A stretch of DNA of 5,893 bases, taken from NCBI GenBank assembly GCA_023247875.1, contig JAHFFQ010000095.1:1-5893 (forward strand). The letters are read 5' to 3'. How positions within the stretch are numbered: the first letter of the stretch is position 1; each line of letters opens with the position of its first letter. Both the position numbers and the translations under genes were made by a program. Source of the DNA: Candidatus Omnitrophota bacterium. GTDB lineage: Bacteria > Omnitrophota > Gorgyraeia > Gygaellales > Profunditerraquicolaceae. Shown one piece after another: positions 1 to 5,893 of this stretch. The notes beneath the pieces are model-generated. The model did no database searches and had not been told where the DNA came from. It was given only the letters and a program-made list of their open reading frames with translations.

Positions 1-315
1 CAAGATGTTCTGCTTGAGATAAAAACCTCTCCGGAAAGCACTAAATTGGGTCTTGCCCCTGAAGCAATATCAGATGCATACGGGCAGATGCTCAAGTTAA
101 ACAATGTAAAGATCAAGGGGTTGATGACCATAGCTCCTCTTGGAGATAACAGCCAAGCTGCGCGTCCCTATTTCGCAAAGTTGCGTAAACTGCAGGAGAA
201 TTTAAATCCGGAGTGGCTGCTTTCCATGGGCATGAGCGATGATTTTGAGGCGGCCATAGAAGAGGGTGCGGACATAATCAGGATCGGCAGGGAGATATTT
301 CAAAACAATGTTTAA
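1..315 (+). CDS. yggS: YggS/YlmE (PLPBP) family PLP-binding protein, C-terminal part
   Basis: This open frame runs in from the left edge and encodes the last 104 residues of a PLP-homeostasis protein. Family members are about 220-230 residues, so roughly the first half, including the PLP-binding lysine, lies outside the window. Visible family signatures are KLGLAPE, the GLMTIAPLGD strand, PYFAKLRKL, the phosphate-binding SMGMSDDFEAAIEEGAD segment and the closing IRIGREIF. The family has a cytosolic alanine-racemase-like barrel fold with no established catalytic activity; it binds PLP and influences vitamin B6 and amino-acid balance. Its stop codon lies 8 bp inside the next gene, proC, so the two are probably translationally coupled. 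A yggS-proC pair is common in bacteria, which supports both calls. The TTG at 46 is an internal codon, not the true start. Confidence 0.93.
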   Translation, partial: QDVLLEIKTSPESTKLGLAPEAISDAYGQMLKLNNVKIKGLMTIAPLGDNSQAARPYFAKLRKLQENLNPEWLLSMGMSDDFEAAIEEGADIIRIGREIFQNNV

Positions 316-1141
316 TTTCTTACGAAAAAAGATCGGGATCATCGGGTTCGGCAATATGGGCTCGGCAATTGCCGAAAGAATAAAGTCAAGGTATGATGTC
401 TTTGTATTTGAAAAAGAAGCAGAAAAGACCAAAAGCTTAAGCGGTATAAAAATAGTATCAAGCATCCCGGAGTTGCTCAAGCAAGCCCAGGTAATTATTT
501 TAGCGATAAAGCCCCAGGATTTTGAAAGCGCAATGGCGGAGATCAAAGATGGGGCGCAGGATAAGCTGATTGTCTCTATAGCAGCAGGTATTACTACTGG
601 GTATATGGAAAGGTTGCTGGGCCAAGTCAGGGTAATAAGAGTAATGCCAAACCTTGCAGCCAGAGTTGGGAAAAGTACCACCTCTATCTGCAAAGGCGCA
701 TTTGCAACCGATAAGGACATAAGCTTTACTTTTAAGCTTTTTAAATATTTAGGAAGTGTTTTTATTTTATCCGAAGATATGATGGACGCTGCTACTGCTA
801 TCGCCGGAAGCGGGCCTGGGTTTTTGTGCGATCGGGTTAAAGATATGTCTAAATCTGAACGGAAAAAATACAGTCAGGAACATTTTATCCCGGAGTTTTC
901 TCTGGCTGCTGAAAATGTGGGATTTAATAAGAAACAGGCCTGGTTATTCGCAACTTCTACTACTAGTGGCACTCTAGCTACAGTGGAGGCGTTAGGTATT
1001 ACTCCTGAGGAGCTAAAGGTAAAAGTTACTTCCAAAGGCGGGACTACCGAAGCCGGCTTAGAGGTTTTGCATACTACCGGGTTATTAACAGAAGCGGCTA
1101 AAGCGGCAGTCAAGCGGTCAAAAGAACTATCAAGGGGGTAA
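308..1141 (+). CDS. proC: Pyrroline-5-carboxylate reductase (divergent, with insertion)
   Basis: The 277-residue product should reduce 1-pyrroline-5-carboxylate to proline with NAD(P)H, the last step of proline synthesis, in the cytosol. The N-terminal Rossmann domain shows IGIIGFGNMGSAIAE (about 9-23) and the LAIKPQDF strand (65-72); VIRVMPNLAARVG (109-121) is the family's conserved MPN motif. The C-terminal dimerisation domain carries GSGPGF (167-172, usually GSGPAY) and VTSKGGTTEAGLEVL (240-254, usually SPGGTT). Compared from memory with E. coli ProC, the stretch between GSGP and the helix starting FIPEF is about 17 residues longer and rich in Lys, Ser and Glu, while the next 43 residues to GGTT match without gaps. 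The ATG at 308 overlaps the yggS end by 8 bp; an AGGGAG at 289-294 is a rather distant ribosome-binding site, so coupling is likely. Family assignment is firm; normal activity is inferred. Confidence 0.93.
   Translation: MFNFLRKKIGIIGFGNMGSAIAERIKSRYDVFVFEKEAEKTKSLSGIKIVSSIPELLKQAQVIILAIKPQDFESAMAEIKDGAQDKLIVSIAAGITTGYMERLLGQVRVIRVMPNLAARVGKSTTSICKGAFATDKDISFTFKLFKYLGSVFILSEDMMDAATAIAGSGPGFLCDRVKDMSKSERKKYSQEHFIPEFSLAAENVGFNKKQAWLFATSTTSGTLATVEALGITPEELKVKVTSKGGTTEAGLEVLHTTGLLTEAAKAAVKRSKELSRG
1133..1138 (+). promoter_or_regulatory. Ribosome-binding site of the phosphorylase gene
   Basis: AGGGGG sits in the last codons of proC and ends 4 nt before the ATG at 1143. The spacing is short for a Shine-Dalgarno site, but it fixes the start: the ATG immediately precedes the conserved IGIIGGSGLY nucleotide-binding motif, and proC's stop is only 1 nt upstream of it. 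Confidence 0.6.
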
Positions 1142-1142
1142 A

Positions 1143-2003
1143 ATGGGAAAGATCGGCATTATCGGCGGGAGCGGGTTATACAAGATTGAGGGGATAAAGG
1201 TCAAGAAGGAGTTGAAGGTAGAGACTCCTTTTGGAGAGCCTTCGGGAAAGTTTATACTCGGCACCTTAGAAGATAAAAGTGTGGTATTCCTGCCGCGCCA
1301 CGATGTGGGGCACCGTCTATCCCCCAGCCATATAAATTACCGCGCCAATATTTTCGCGATGAAGAAGCTCGGGGTGGAGAGGATCATCTCGGTCACTGCC
1401 TGTGGAAGCCTGCGGGAGGATTTTAAGCCCATGGATTTCGTAGCGGTAGACCAGTTTGTGGACAGGACAAATTATGCCAGGGATACAAGTTTTTTTACCA
1501 AAGGCATAGTTGCGCACATTGAATTCGCGCATCCGGTCTGTGAAGAATTACGCTCACTGGTATATGAGTCGGGTAAAAGCTTGAATTTGAATATACATAA
1601 CGGCGGCACTTACATAAACATGGAGGGACCGGCATTTTCCACTTTAGCCGAATCAAAGCTTTACCGCAGCTGGGGGATGGATGTGATCGGGATGACCAAT
1701 TTCGCGGAAGCGAAATTAGCCCGGGAGGCGGAGATCTGCTATTCCACTTTAGCGGCGGTCACGGATTATGATTGCTGGCATCCGCATCACGCCAGCGTTA
1801 CTATCGATATGATAATCGGCAATTTACACAAGAATACCGAGAACTCAAAGCACATACTCCTGGAAGTGATCAAGAATATCAAACCTGAAAGAAACTGCGG
1901 TTGTAAAGATGCCCTTAAACACGCCATTATCACCGACAGGAAATTCATCCCCGCTAAGGTCAAAAAGGATTTAAATATCATAATCGGTAAATATATAAAA
2001 TGA
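1143..2003 (+). CDS. mtnP: S-methyl-5'-thioadenosine phosphorylase
   Basis: The 286-residue product belongs to the PNP/MTAP phosphorylase family and should cleave methylthioadenosine, the by-product of polyamine synthesis, with phosphate to give adenine and methylthioribose-1-phosphate. Visible features are the N-terminal GIIGGSGLY phosphate loop (5-13), DTPFG-like ETPFGEPSG (27-35), FLPRHDVGH (49-57, with His53), NYRANIFAMKKLG (65-77), TACGSLRE (85-92), MEGPAFSTLAES (160-171), the substrate-binding GMTN (183-186) and TDYDCW (207-212). The two aspartates at 208 and 210 are those that bind the 6-amino group of adenine in MTAPs, where inosine/guanosine-type PNPs have Asn; this favours methylthioadenosine over methylthioinosine. 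A Cys-Gly-Cys occurs at 252-254. The gene starts 1 nt after proC and its TGA overlaps the ileS ATG (ATGA). No other methionine-salvage gene is in the window, so the fate of the sugar phosphate cannot be read here. Confidence 0.93.
   Translation: MGKIGIIGGSGLYKIEGIKVKKELKVETPFGEPSGKFILGTLEDKSVVFLPRHDVGHRLSPSHINYRANIFAMKKLGVERIISVTACGSLREDFKPMDFVAVDQFVDRTNYARDTSFFTKGIVAHIEFAHPVCEELRSLVYESGKSLNLNIHNGGTYINMEGPAFSTLAESKLYRSWGMDVIGMTNFAEAKLAREAEICYSTLAAVTDYDCWHPHHASVTIDMIIGNLHKNTENSKHILLEVIKNIKPERNCGCKDALKHAIITDRKFIPAKVKKDLNIIIGKYIK
2000..2003 (+). promoter_or_regulatory. ATGA stop/start overlap coupling mtnP to ileS
   Basis: The ATG of ileS (2000-2002) and the TGA of the phosphorylase gene (2001-2003) share two bases. 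The 20 nt upstream are A/T-rich with no purine-rich ribosome-binding site, so ileS is probably translated by ribosomes that terminate at the upstream gene and reinitiate. The next in-frame Met codon (2060) would remove the conserved YKHTLNLPKTDFP segment and also lacks a ribosome-binding site, which confirms 2000 as the start. Confidence 0.6.
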
Positions 2004-4804
2004 GTCCTGATAATACCGAATACAAACATACCCTGAATTTACCCAAAACGGATTTCCCTATGAAGGCGGATCTGCCCAGGAGGGAGCCTCTCCTTCTGAA
2101 GGAGTGGCAGGAAAAGGATATTTATGGGTTGATCCGTAAGAAGCCGCATCCTAAAGGCAAATATGTCCTGCATGACGGGCCTCCTTATGCCAACGGCAAT
2201 ATCCATATCGGCCACGCCCTGAATAAAACCCTTAAAGACATGATCATAAAATATCGAACCATGCGGGGTTTTGATTCTCCTTATGTTCCGGGCTGGGATT
2301 GCCATGGCCTGCCGGTTGAGCACGCTCTCTTCAAAGAATTAAAACTGAACAAATACCAGATCGAGCAGGTGAGTTTCCGTAAAAAAGCCCATGAGTACGC
2401 CATGAAATATGTGGATATTCAGAAAGAGGAGTTTAAACGTTTGGGGGTATTCGGAGATTGGGATAACCCGTATTTGACTTTAAGCCGCGAGTACGAAGAG
2501 AGTATTATCGCTGCCTTTGCCGAGTTAAACAAACAGGGCTATATCGTGCGCGGGCTTAAGCCGGTCAACTGGTGTTTTAAATGTGAAACCGCCCTGGCTG
2601 AAGCCGAGGTGGAATACGAAGATCATACTTCTCCGTCGGTTTTTGTAAAATTCAGATTGGATGAAGGCCGGGGATTTGAGCAAGGCAGCTACTTGGTGAT
2701 CTGGACCACGACCCCCTGGACATTGATCGCCAATGTCGCGGTAGCTGTCCACCCTGACTTTGTTTATTCTTACCTGAAAACCGATGAAGGCAATATTATC
2801 ATCGCTAATGTCAGGATGCAGGCTTTACCTTCATTGGGGATCCAGAGTTACGAGGTGATCAGGGAGCTTAAGGGCAGGGAGCTCGAAGGCCTGGTTTATA
2901 GCCATCCTTTTGGGTTCCGCAGGGGCAAGGTAGTTTTGGCAAATTACGTTTCCGCGGAGGAGGGAAGTGGCTTGGTGCATACTGCTCCGGGGCACGGCGT
3001 CGAAGATTATCAGACCGGCGTTAAATATAATCTGGATATTATTATGCCGGTTGACACGAAAGGCAATTTTGACGCCCATGCCGGAGAATTTAAAGGCATG
3101 AATATTTATGATGCCAATCCTGCGATATTGAATAAATTACAGGGGCAGGGGCTTCTGCTTTTTTCCGGCAAAATACAGCATTCCTACCCGCATTGCTGGC
3201 GGTGCAAGCATCCGGTGATCTTGCGGGCGACTAACCAGTGGTTCTTAAAGATAGACCATAAAGAGCTGCGCAAAAAGGTCCTCGCCGAGATCAAGGATAA
3301 AATAAGATTTATTCCGGGAGCCGGCAAAGAGAGGATCTACAGTATGGTGGAGCTGCGGCCTGACTGGTGCCTTTCCCGCCAGAGGTATTGGGGTGTCCCC
3401 ATCCCGTCACTGGTTTGTAAAAAGTGTAATAATGAATTTTTAGACCCCGGGGTTATTGAGAAATACAGGGAGTTTACCGTTAAAGAGGGAACGGATTGCT
3501 GGTTTACCCGGGATATTGCAGATTTTCTGCACACAGGCCTGAAATGTTCCTGCGGCAGCCGGGATTTTACCAGGGGCTCGGATATATTGGATGTCTGGTT
3601 TGATTCCGGGATAAGCAGCCAGGCAGTGCTTAAGAAGCGAAAAGAATTAGGCGGGGTTCCCTGCGCGTTATACCTGGAAGGGTCGGACCAGCACAGGGGG
3701 TGGTTTCAGTCTTCATTGATCCCGGCTATGTGCATTGACGGGGAATCTCCTTTTAAGAGCGTATTGACCCATGGCCATGTCGTGGATGGCCAGGGGAAGA
3801 AGATGTCCAAGTCCCTGGGTAATGTCATTGCCCCACAGGATATAATTAAGAACTCCGGGGTAGATATCATCAGGCTGTGGGTTGCCTCCAGCGACTATAA
3901 CGAGGATATCCGCATTTCTCCGGTGATCTTGTCGCGCATGGTTGAGGCCTATCGCAAGATCCGCAATACCGCCAGGTTTATTTTGAGCAATTTATATGAT
4001 TTTAATCCGGATACGGATAAGGTTAAATGCGCGGAGTTAAAATCAATTGATAAATGGATATTATATGAGCGTATATCTGTATTGACCCAGGTGAGCGGTC
4101 AGGGTTATGATGAATTCGAATTTCATAAAGCCTTCAAGGGGATTTATGACTTTTGCAATGAAAAACTCTCAGCCCTGTATCTTGATATGGTTAAAGGCAG
4201 GCTCTATACCGCAGGTGCTGATTCCAGGGAACGCAGGGCAGCCCAGACGGCTATTTACCATCTGCTGGAATTTTTAGTGAGAGCATTGGCCCCTATTCTG
4301 GTTTTTACTGCCGAAGAAATATGGCAGCACATGCCTAAAGAAAAGCAATACAACTCTCTTCCAAGCGTGCACCTTTTGGATTGGCCGGATGCCGCGGATA
4401 TGCTGCGGGAAATGGATAGCGGCGGGGTAAGATGCTCGTATATTCATCAGGAAGTAGAGAAGAAGTTAATCGACCTCCTGCCTGTTGTTACGGCGGCATT
4501 AGAAGGGAAACGCGGACAGGGGTTGATCGGCAGTTCATTTGACGCGCAAATAAATATATTGACAAATGACCCCAATCGTTATACATTCTTACAAAGCTTC
4601 CAAGAAGAGTTGGCTGAGTTTTTTAAGGTCTCCCAGGCCGAGGTCTTTTTTAAGGCGGATAACCCGCTTGAGTTTTCTGTGGAAGTAGCTAAGGCAGAAG
4701 GCCAAAAGTGCCCGCGCTGCTGGAATTACTTCCGCCAGATATGCGGGAGCAGAGATCATCCTTTGATCTGTAATAATTGCCTGACGGCTATAAGGGGAAA
4801 ATAA
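2000..4804 (+). CDS. ileS: Isoleucyl-tRNA synthetase
   Basis: The 934-residue, full-length class I synthetase charges tRNA-Ile with isoleucine and edits misactivated valine. The N-terminus YKHTLNLPKTDFPMK is typical of bacterial IleRS. The catalytic core has HIGH at 69-72 in PPYANGNIHIGHALNK, PGWDCHGLPVE (97-107), WFDSG (533-537), SDQHRGWFQ (562-570) and KMSKS at 601-605. The CP1 editing domain shows WTTTPWT (235-241) and HTAPGHGVEDY, whose Asp336 corresponds to the conserved editing aspartate. The anticodon-binding helical domain spans about 670-800, including TAEEIW ending at 775. Two cysteine clusters are likely zinc sites: Cys473/476 with Cys516/518 in the core, and Cys904/907/924/927 at the C-terminus. 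No Shine-Dalgarno is evident before the ATG, which shares ATGA with the upstream stop, so translation probably depends on coupling. No T-box leader is present; there is no room for one. Confidence 0.98.
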   Translation: MSPDNTEYKHTLNLPKTDFPMKADLPRREPLLLKEWQEKDIYGLIRKKPHPKGKYVLHDGPPYANGNIHIGHALNKTLKDMIIKYRTMRGFDSPYVPGWDCHGLPVEHALFKELKLNKYQIEQVSFRKKAHEYAMKYVDIQKEEFKRLGVFGDWDNPYLTLSREYEESIIAAFAELNKQGYIVRGLKPVNWCFKCETALAEAEVEYEDHTSPSVFVKFRLDEGRGFEQGSYLVIWTTTPWTLIANVAVAVHPDFVYSYLKTDEGNIIIANVRMQALPSLGIQSYEVIRELKGRELEGLVYSHPFGFRRGKVVLANYVSAEEGSGLVHTAPGHGVEDYQTGVKYNLDIIMPVDTKGNFDAHAGEFKGMNIYDANPAILNKLQGQGLLLFSGKIQHSYPHCWRCKHPVILRATNQWFLKIDHKELRKKVLAEIKDKIRFIPGAGKERIYSMVELRPDWCLSRQRYWGVPIPSLVCKKCNNEFLDPGVIEKYREFTVKEGTDCWFTRDIADFLHTGLKCSCGSRDFTRGSDILDVWFDSGISSQAVLKKRKELGGVPCALYLEGSDQHRGWFQSSLIPAMCIDGESPFKSVLTHGHVVDGQGKKMSKSLGNVIAPQDIIKNSGVDIIRLWVASSDYNEDIRISPVILSRMVEAYRKIRNTARFILSNLYDFNPDTDKVKCAELKSIDKWILYERISVLTQVSGQGYDEFEFHKAFKGIYDFCNEKLSALYLDMVKGRLYTAGADSRERRAAQTAIYHLLEFLVRALAPILVFTAEEIWQHMPKEKQYNSLPSVHLLDWPDAADMLREMDSGGVRCSYIHQEVEKKLIDLLPVVTAALEGKRGQGLIGSSFDAQINILTNDPNRYTFLQSFQEELAEFFKVSQAEVFFKADNPLEFSVEVAKAEGQKCPRCWNYFRQICGSRDHPLICNNCLTAIRGK
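4793..4798 (+). promoter_or_regulatory. Ribosome-binding site supporting the GTG start of the dksA-like gene
   Basis: AGGGGA lies in the final codons of ileS, 7 nt before the GTG at 4806. There is no ATG nearby in that frame, and the lysine-rich helix begins directly after the GTG, so this site decides the non-ATG start. Confidence 0.65.
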
Positions 4805-4805
4805 A

Positions 4806-5186
4806 GTGAAAAAGCTTACTAAAAAAGAGTTGAAGGATTTTAAAAAGATCATCCTCAAGAAAAAGGAGGAGGTGATTGAGGATTTTAAGCATATATCCGA
4901 AGACACCTTAAAGAAATCGCAAAAAGAGGCCTCCGGCGACACCTCCGGATATACCTATCATATGGCTGACGTAGCCACCGATAATTACGACCGCGAATTC
5001 TCCCTGGGCCTGGCCTCTAATGAAAGAAAATCCCTCTATGAGCTGGATGACGCGCTCAAGAGAATAGAAGAAGGTTCTTTCGGTATCTGCGATGTCTGCA
5101 AAGGCCGTATTACCAAGGTCCGGCTAAAAGCAGTTCCTTCTGCCCGCCTGTGTATCAAATGCCAGGAAAAGAAGGAAAAGAAATAA
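4806..5186 (+). CDS. DksA/TraR family zinc-finger protein
   Basis: The 126-residue product has the layout of small DksA/TraR/YlyA-type proteins, which insert a coiled coil into the secondary channel of RNA polymerase and adjust promoter use. Residues 1-42 form a charged Lys/Glu-rich helix. A loop with SGDTSGY (43-49) leads to MADVATDNYDREFSL (53-67), followed by a second helix, LYELDDALKRIEEGSFG (77-93). The zinc finger is Cys95-x2-Cys98-x17-Cys116-x2-Cys119, with the typical RLKAVPSARLCIKCQ end. The protein is shorter than E. coli DksA (151 residues), and the tip does not match its DxxDxA motif, so equivalence to classical DksA (ppGpp co-regulator) is unproven. It begins with GTG 1 nt after the ileS stop and ends with tandem stops, TAATAA. 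The place between ileS and lspA is that of ylyA in Bacillus, and dksA adjoins lspA in Chlamydia. Confidence 0.88.
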   Translation: MKKLTKKELKDFKKIILKKKEEVIEDFKHISEDTLKKSQKEASGDTSGYTYHMADVATDNYDREFSLGLASNERKSLYELDDALKRIEEGSFGICDVCKGRITKVRLKAVPSARLCIKCQEKKEKK

Positions 5187-5210
5187 TAACCCTAATCCAA
5201 CGGGTTTATT
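5185..5210 (+). other. Imperfect inverted repeat over the dksA-like stop and the lspA ribosome-binding site
   Basis: AATAACCC (5185-5192) can pair with GGGTTTATT (5202-5210): three G-C and five A-T pairs with one bulged T and a 9-nt loop. The left arm starts inside the stop codon of the upstream gene, and the right arm contains the GGG that is the only candidate ribosome-binding site for lspA, 8 nt before its ATG. It is too weak, and has no following T run, to be an intrinsic terminator. A role in restricting lspA initiation is inference; a chance palindrome in A/T-rich sequence is possible. Confidence 0.35.
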
Positions 5211-5212
5211 AG

Positions 5213-5641
5213 ATGATCCCTGCCATTGTTATCAGCGTCCTTTTTCTGGACCAGCTTAGCAAATTTCTCGCCGCCAGTTTCCTGCAGTTGAATACCCCGG
5301 TACTCCTCATTAAGGATTTTCTGAATCTTTCCCTTGTGCATAACCGCGGGGCTGCCTTCGGCATACTTAAGAACCAATTGTTTGTGTTCGTGATCATCTC
5401 CCTGGTTGCCATAGCGCTTATCCTTTACCACCTTAAAGATAAGAAAAAATCCATCCTCTCCAGCATATCATTAAGCCTGATCCTGGGCGGGGCCGCAGGA
5501 AATCTTATCGACCGCCTGCGTTTTGGTTTCGTGATCGATTTTCTGGATTTCCGTATCTGGCCGGTTTTTAACCTGGCGGATTCGGCGATAACCATTGGCG
5601 TGATTTTATTAAGCTGGGAGTTATTGTGCAAAAAGAATTGA
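5213..5641 (+). CDS. lspA: Lipoprotein signal peptidase (signal peptidase II)
   Basis: This 142-residue inner-membrane aspartyl protease removes the signal peptide from diacylglyceryl-modified prolipoproteins. Four membrane helices can be seen at about 2-18, 53-72, 81-99 and 115-137. Conserved motifs in order: LDQLSK (12-17), VHNRGAAFG (42-50), GGAAGNLIDRLRFGFVIDFLDF (92-113) and FNLADSAITIG (119-129). By comparison with Pseudomonas LspA, the catalytic aspartates are Asp109 and Asp123, both present; Asn97 and Asp100 of the GNxxDR motif are also present. The N-terminus before LDQ is about 10 residues shorter than in E. coli, but an in-frame TAG at 5210-5212 directly precedes the ATG, so no upstream start is possible. 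The ribosome-binding site is weak (CGGG at 5201-5204) and lies within a possible hairpin. The 26-bp gap to the upstream gene is the largest in the window; the 3' end overlaps the next gene by 16 bp. Confidence 0.96.
   Translation: MIPAIVISVLFLDQLSKFLAASFLQLNTPVLLIKDFLNLSLVHNRGAAFGILKNQLFVFVIISLVAIALILYHLKDKKKSILSSISLSLILGGAAGNLIDRLRFGFVIDFLDFRIWPVFNLADSAITIGVILLSWELLCKKN
5616..5620 (+). promoter_or_regulatory. Ribosome-binding site supporting the GTG start at 5626
   Basis: GGGAG lies within the lspA coding end, 5 nt before GTG 5626. The only other nearby start, TTG 5638, overlaps the lspA TGA but would have no suitable ribosome-binding site and would trim the first four residues, so GTG 5626 is preferred. 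Confidence 0.6.
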
Positions 5642-5893
5642 TTTTGCGGGTTCCGCCAGAGCAGGATAAGATGCGCCTGGACCTATTATTAACGGATTAC
5701 GCTTTGCATAATGATCTGGGGCTCTCGCGCACGAATATCCAGAACTTTATCCTCCAGGGCAGGGTTTTCCTGAATTCATCCGTCGCTGATAAACCCAATC
5801 GTAAGGTAAAGACGGGACAGGAGATCCGGGTAATATTTCCGGAAAAGGAATCTGCCAGGATAGAAGCCGAAGAGATCCCCCTTGAGGTAATTT
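5626..5893 (+). CDS. RluD-family pseudouridine synthase, N-terminal part
   Basis: The first 89 residues of a protein cut by the right edge are visible. They begin MQKELILRVPPEQDKMRLDLLL and contain the S4-type RNA-binding domain of RluA/RluC/RluD enzymes: LSRTNIQNFILQGRVFLN, then the KVKTGQEIRVIFP strand and the linker EAEEIPLEVI that precedes the catalytic domain in this family. The catalytic domain, with its active-site aspartate (HRLD motif), lies beyond the window. The family isomerises specific uridines of 23S rRNA to pseudouridine; the S4 domain makes RluD- or RluC-type more likely than RluA, which lacks it. The start is a GTG inside lspA, with 16 bp of overlap. lspA followed by an rluD homologue is a widespread pair (lspA-ylyB in Bacillus), which supports the call. 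The exact target uridines cannot be told. Confidence 0.9.
   Translation, partial: MQKELILRVPPEQDKMRLDLLLTDYALHNDLGLSRTNIQNFILQGRVFLNSSVADKPNRKVKTGQEIRVIFPEKESARIEAEEIPLEVI

Noticed and set aside
202..720. A 172-codon open frame on the minus strand opposite the yggS end and proC.
   Set aside because: It lies antisense to two clear protein families whose frames account for the sequence. Its translation has no recognisable motif and it has no supporting ribosome-binding site that I can see.
721..740. Two AAGCTTT copies 6 nt apart within proC.
   Set aside because: A short A/T-rich repeat encoding Ser-Phe and Lys-Leu-Phe codons in different phases; expected by chance in lysine/phenylalanine-rich coding sequence.
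1980..2003. T-box or other leader regulating ileS.
   Set aside because: ileS overlaps the upstream coding region by 4 bp, which leaves no untranslated leader; the sequence before it is conserved phosphorylase coding.
4589..4942. A 117-codon minus-strand open frame across the ileS/dksA-like junction.
   Set aside because: It is antisense to the IleRS C-terminal domain and the DksA-like helix; its hydrophobic, Leu/Phe/Ser-rich product is what the complement of Lys/Glu-rich coding usually gives.
4930..4948. Direct repeat CCTCCGG-5 nt-CCTCCGG in the dksA-like gene.
   Set aside because: It simply encodes the Ser-Gly-Asp-Thr-Ser-Gly loop with repeated codons; two 7-mers are not enough to suggest a binding site or mobile-element mark.
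5185..5212. Intrinsic terminator between the dksA-like gene and lspA.
   Set aside because: The stem has only three G-C pairs, a bulge and a large loop, and no U tract follows; the ATG of lspA comes directly after.
5192..5431. Two overlapping minus-strand open frames opposite lspA.
   Set aside because: Both mirror the conserved LspA frame, have different reading phases and show no family signature.

Overview
The window is a gene-dense, single-direction stretch of bacterial chromosome. Seven genes lie on the + strand, the two outermost cut by the window edges. Spacing is extremely tight: overlaps of 8, 4 and 16 bp, gaps of 1, 1 and 26 bp. I see no internal promoter, terminator, RNA gene, mobile element or CRISPR, so the genes probably form one operon whose promoter lies upstream of position 1.

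Layout: 3' end of a YggS/YlmE-type PLP-binding protein gene (1-315); proC, pyrroline-5-carboxylate reductase (308-1141); an S-methyl-5'-thioadenosine phosphorylase gene (1143-2003); ileS, isoleucyl-tRNA synthetase (2000-4804); a DksA/TraR-type zinc-finger gene (4806-5186); lspA, lipoprotein signal peptidase (5213-5641); and the 5' end of an RluD-family pseudouridine synthase gene (5626 to the window end).

The products serve vitamin B6 homeostasis, proline synthesis, methylthioadenosine salvage, isoleucine charging, transcriptional control by a small RNA-polymerase-associated type protein, lipoprotein maturation in the membrane, and 23S rRNA modification. They do not form one pathway; they look like a growth-linked housekeeping operon. 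The order resembles the Bacillus ylmE-[ylmF-ylmG-ylmH-divIVA]-ileS-ylyA-lspA-ylyB cluster, but with proC and the phosphorylase gene in place of the bracketed division genes.

Organism: a bacterium with moderate GC, mixed codon usage and two GTG starts. The dksA-lspA pairing is also known in Chlamydiae, and the overall look (lysine-rich proteins, compact operon, divergent ProC) would suit an uncultured lineage of the PVC/Omnitrophota type. That assignment is a guess, not something the sequence proves.

I found no obviously new biological system. The most unusual items are a 17-residue insertion in ProC next to its GSGP motif, the altered operon order, and a small hairpin spanning the dksA stop and the weak lspA ribosome-binding site.
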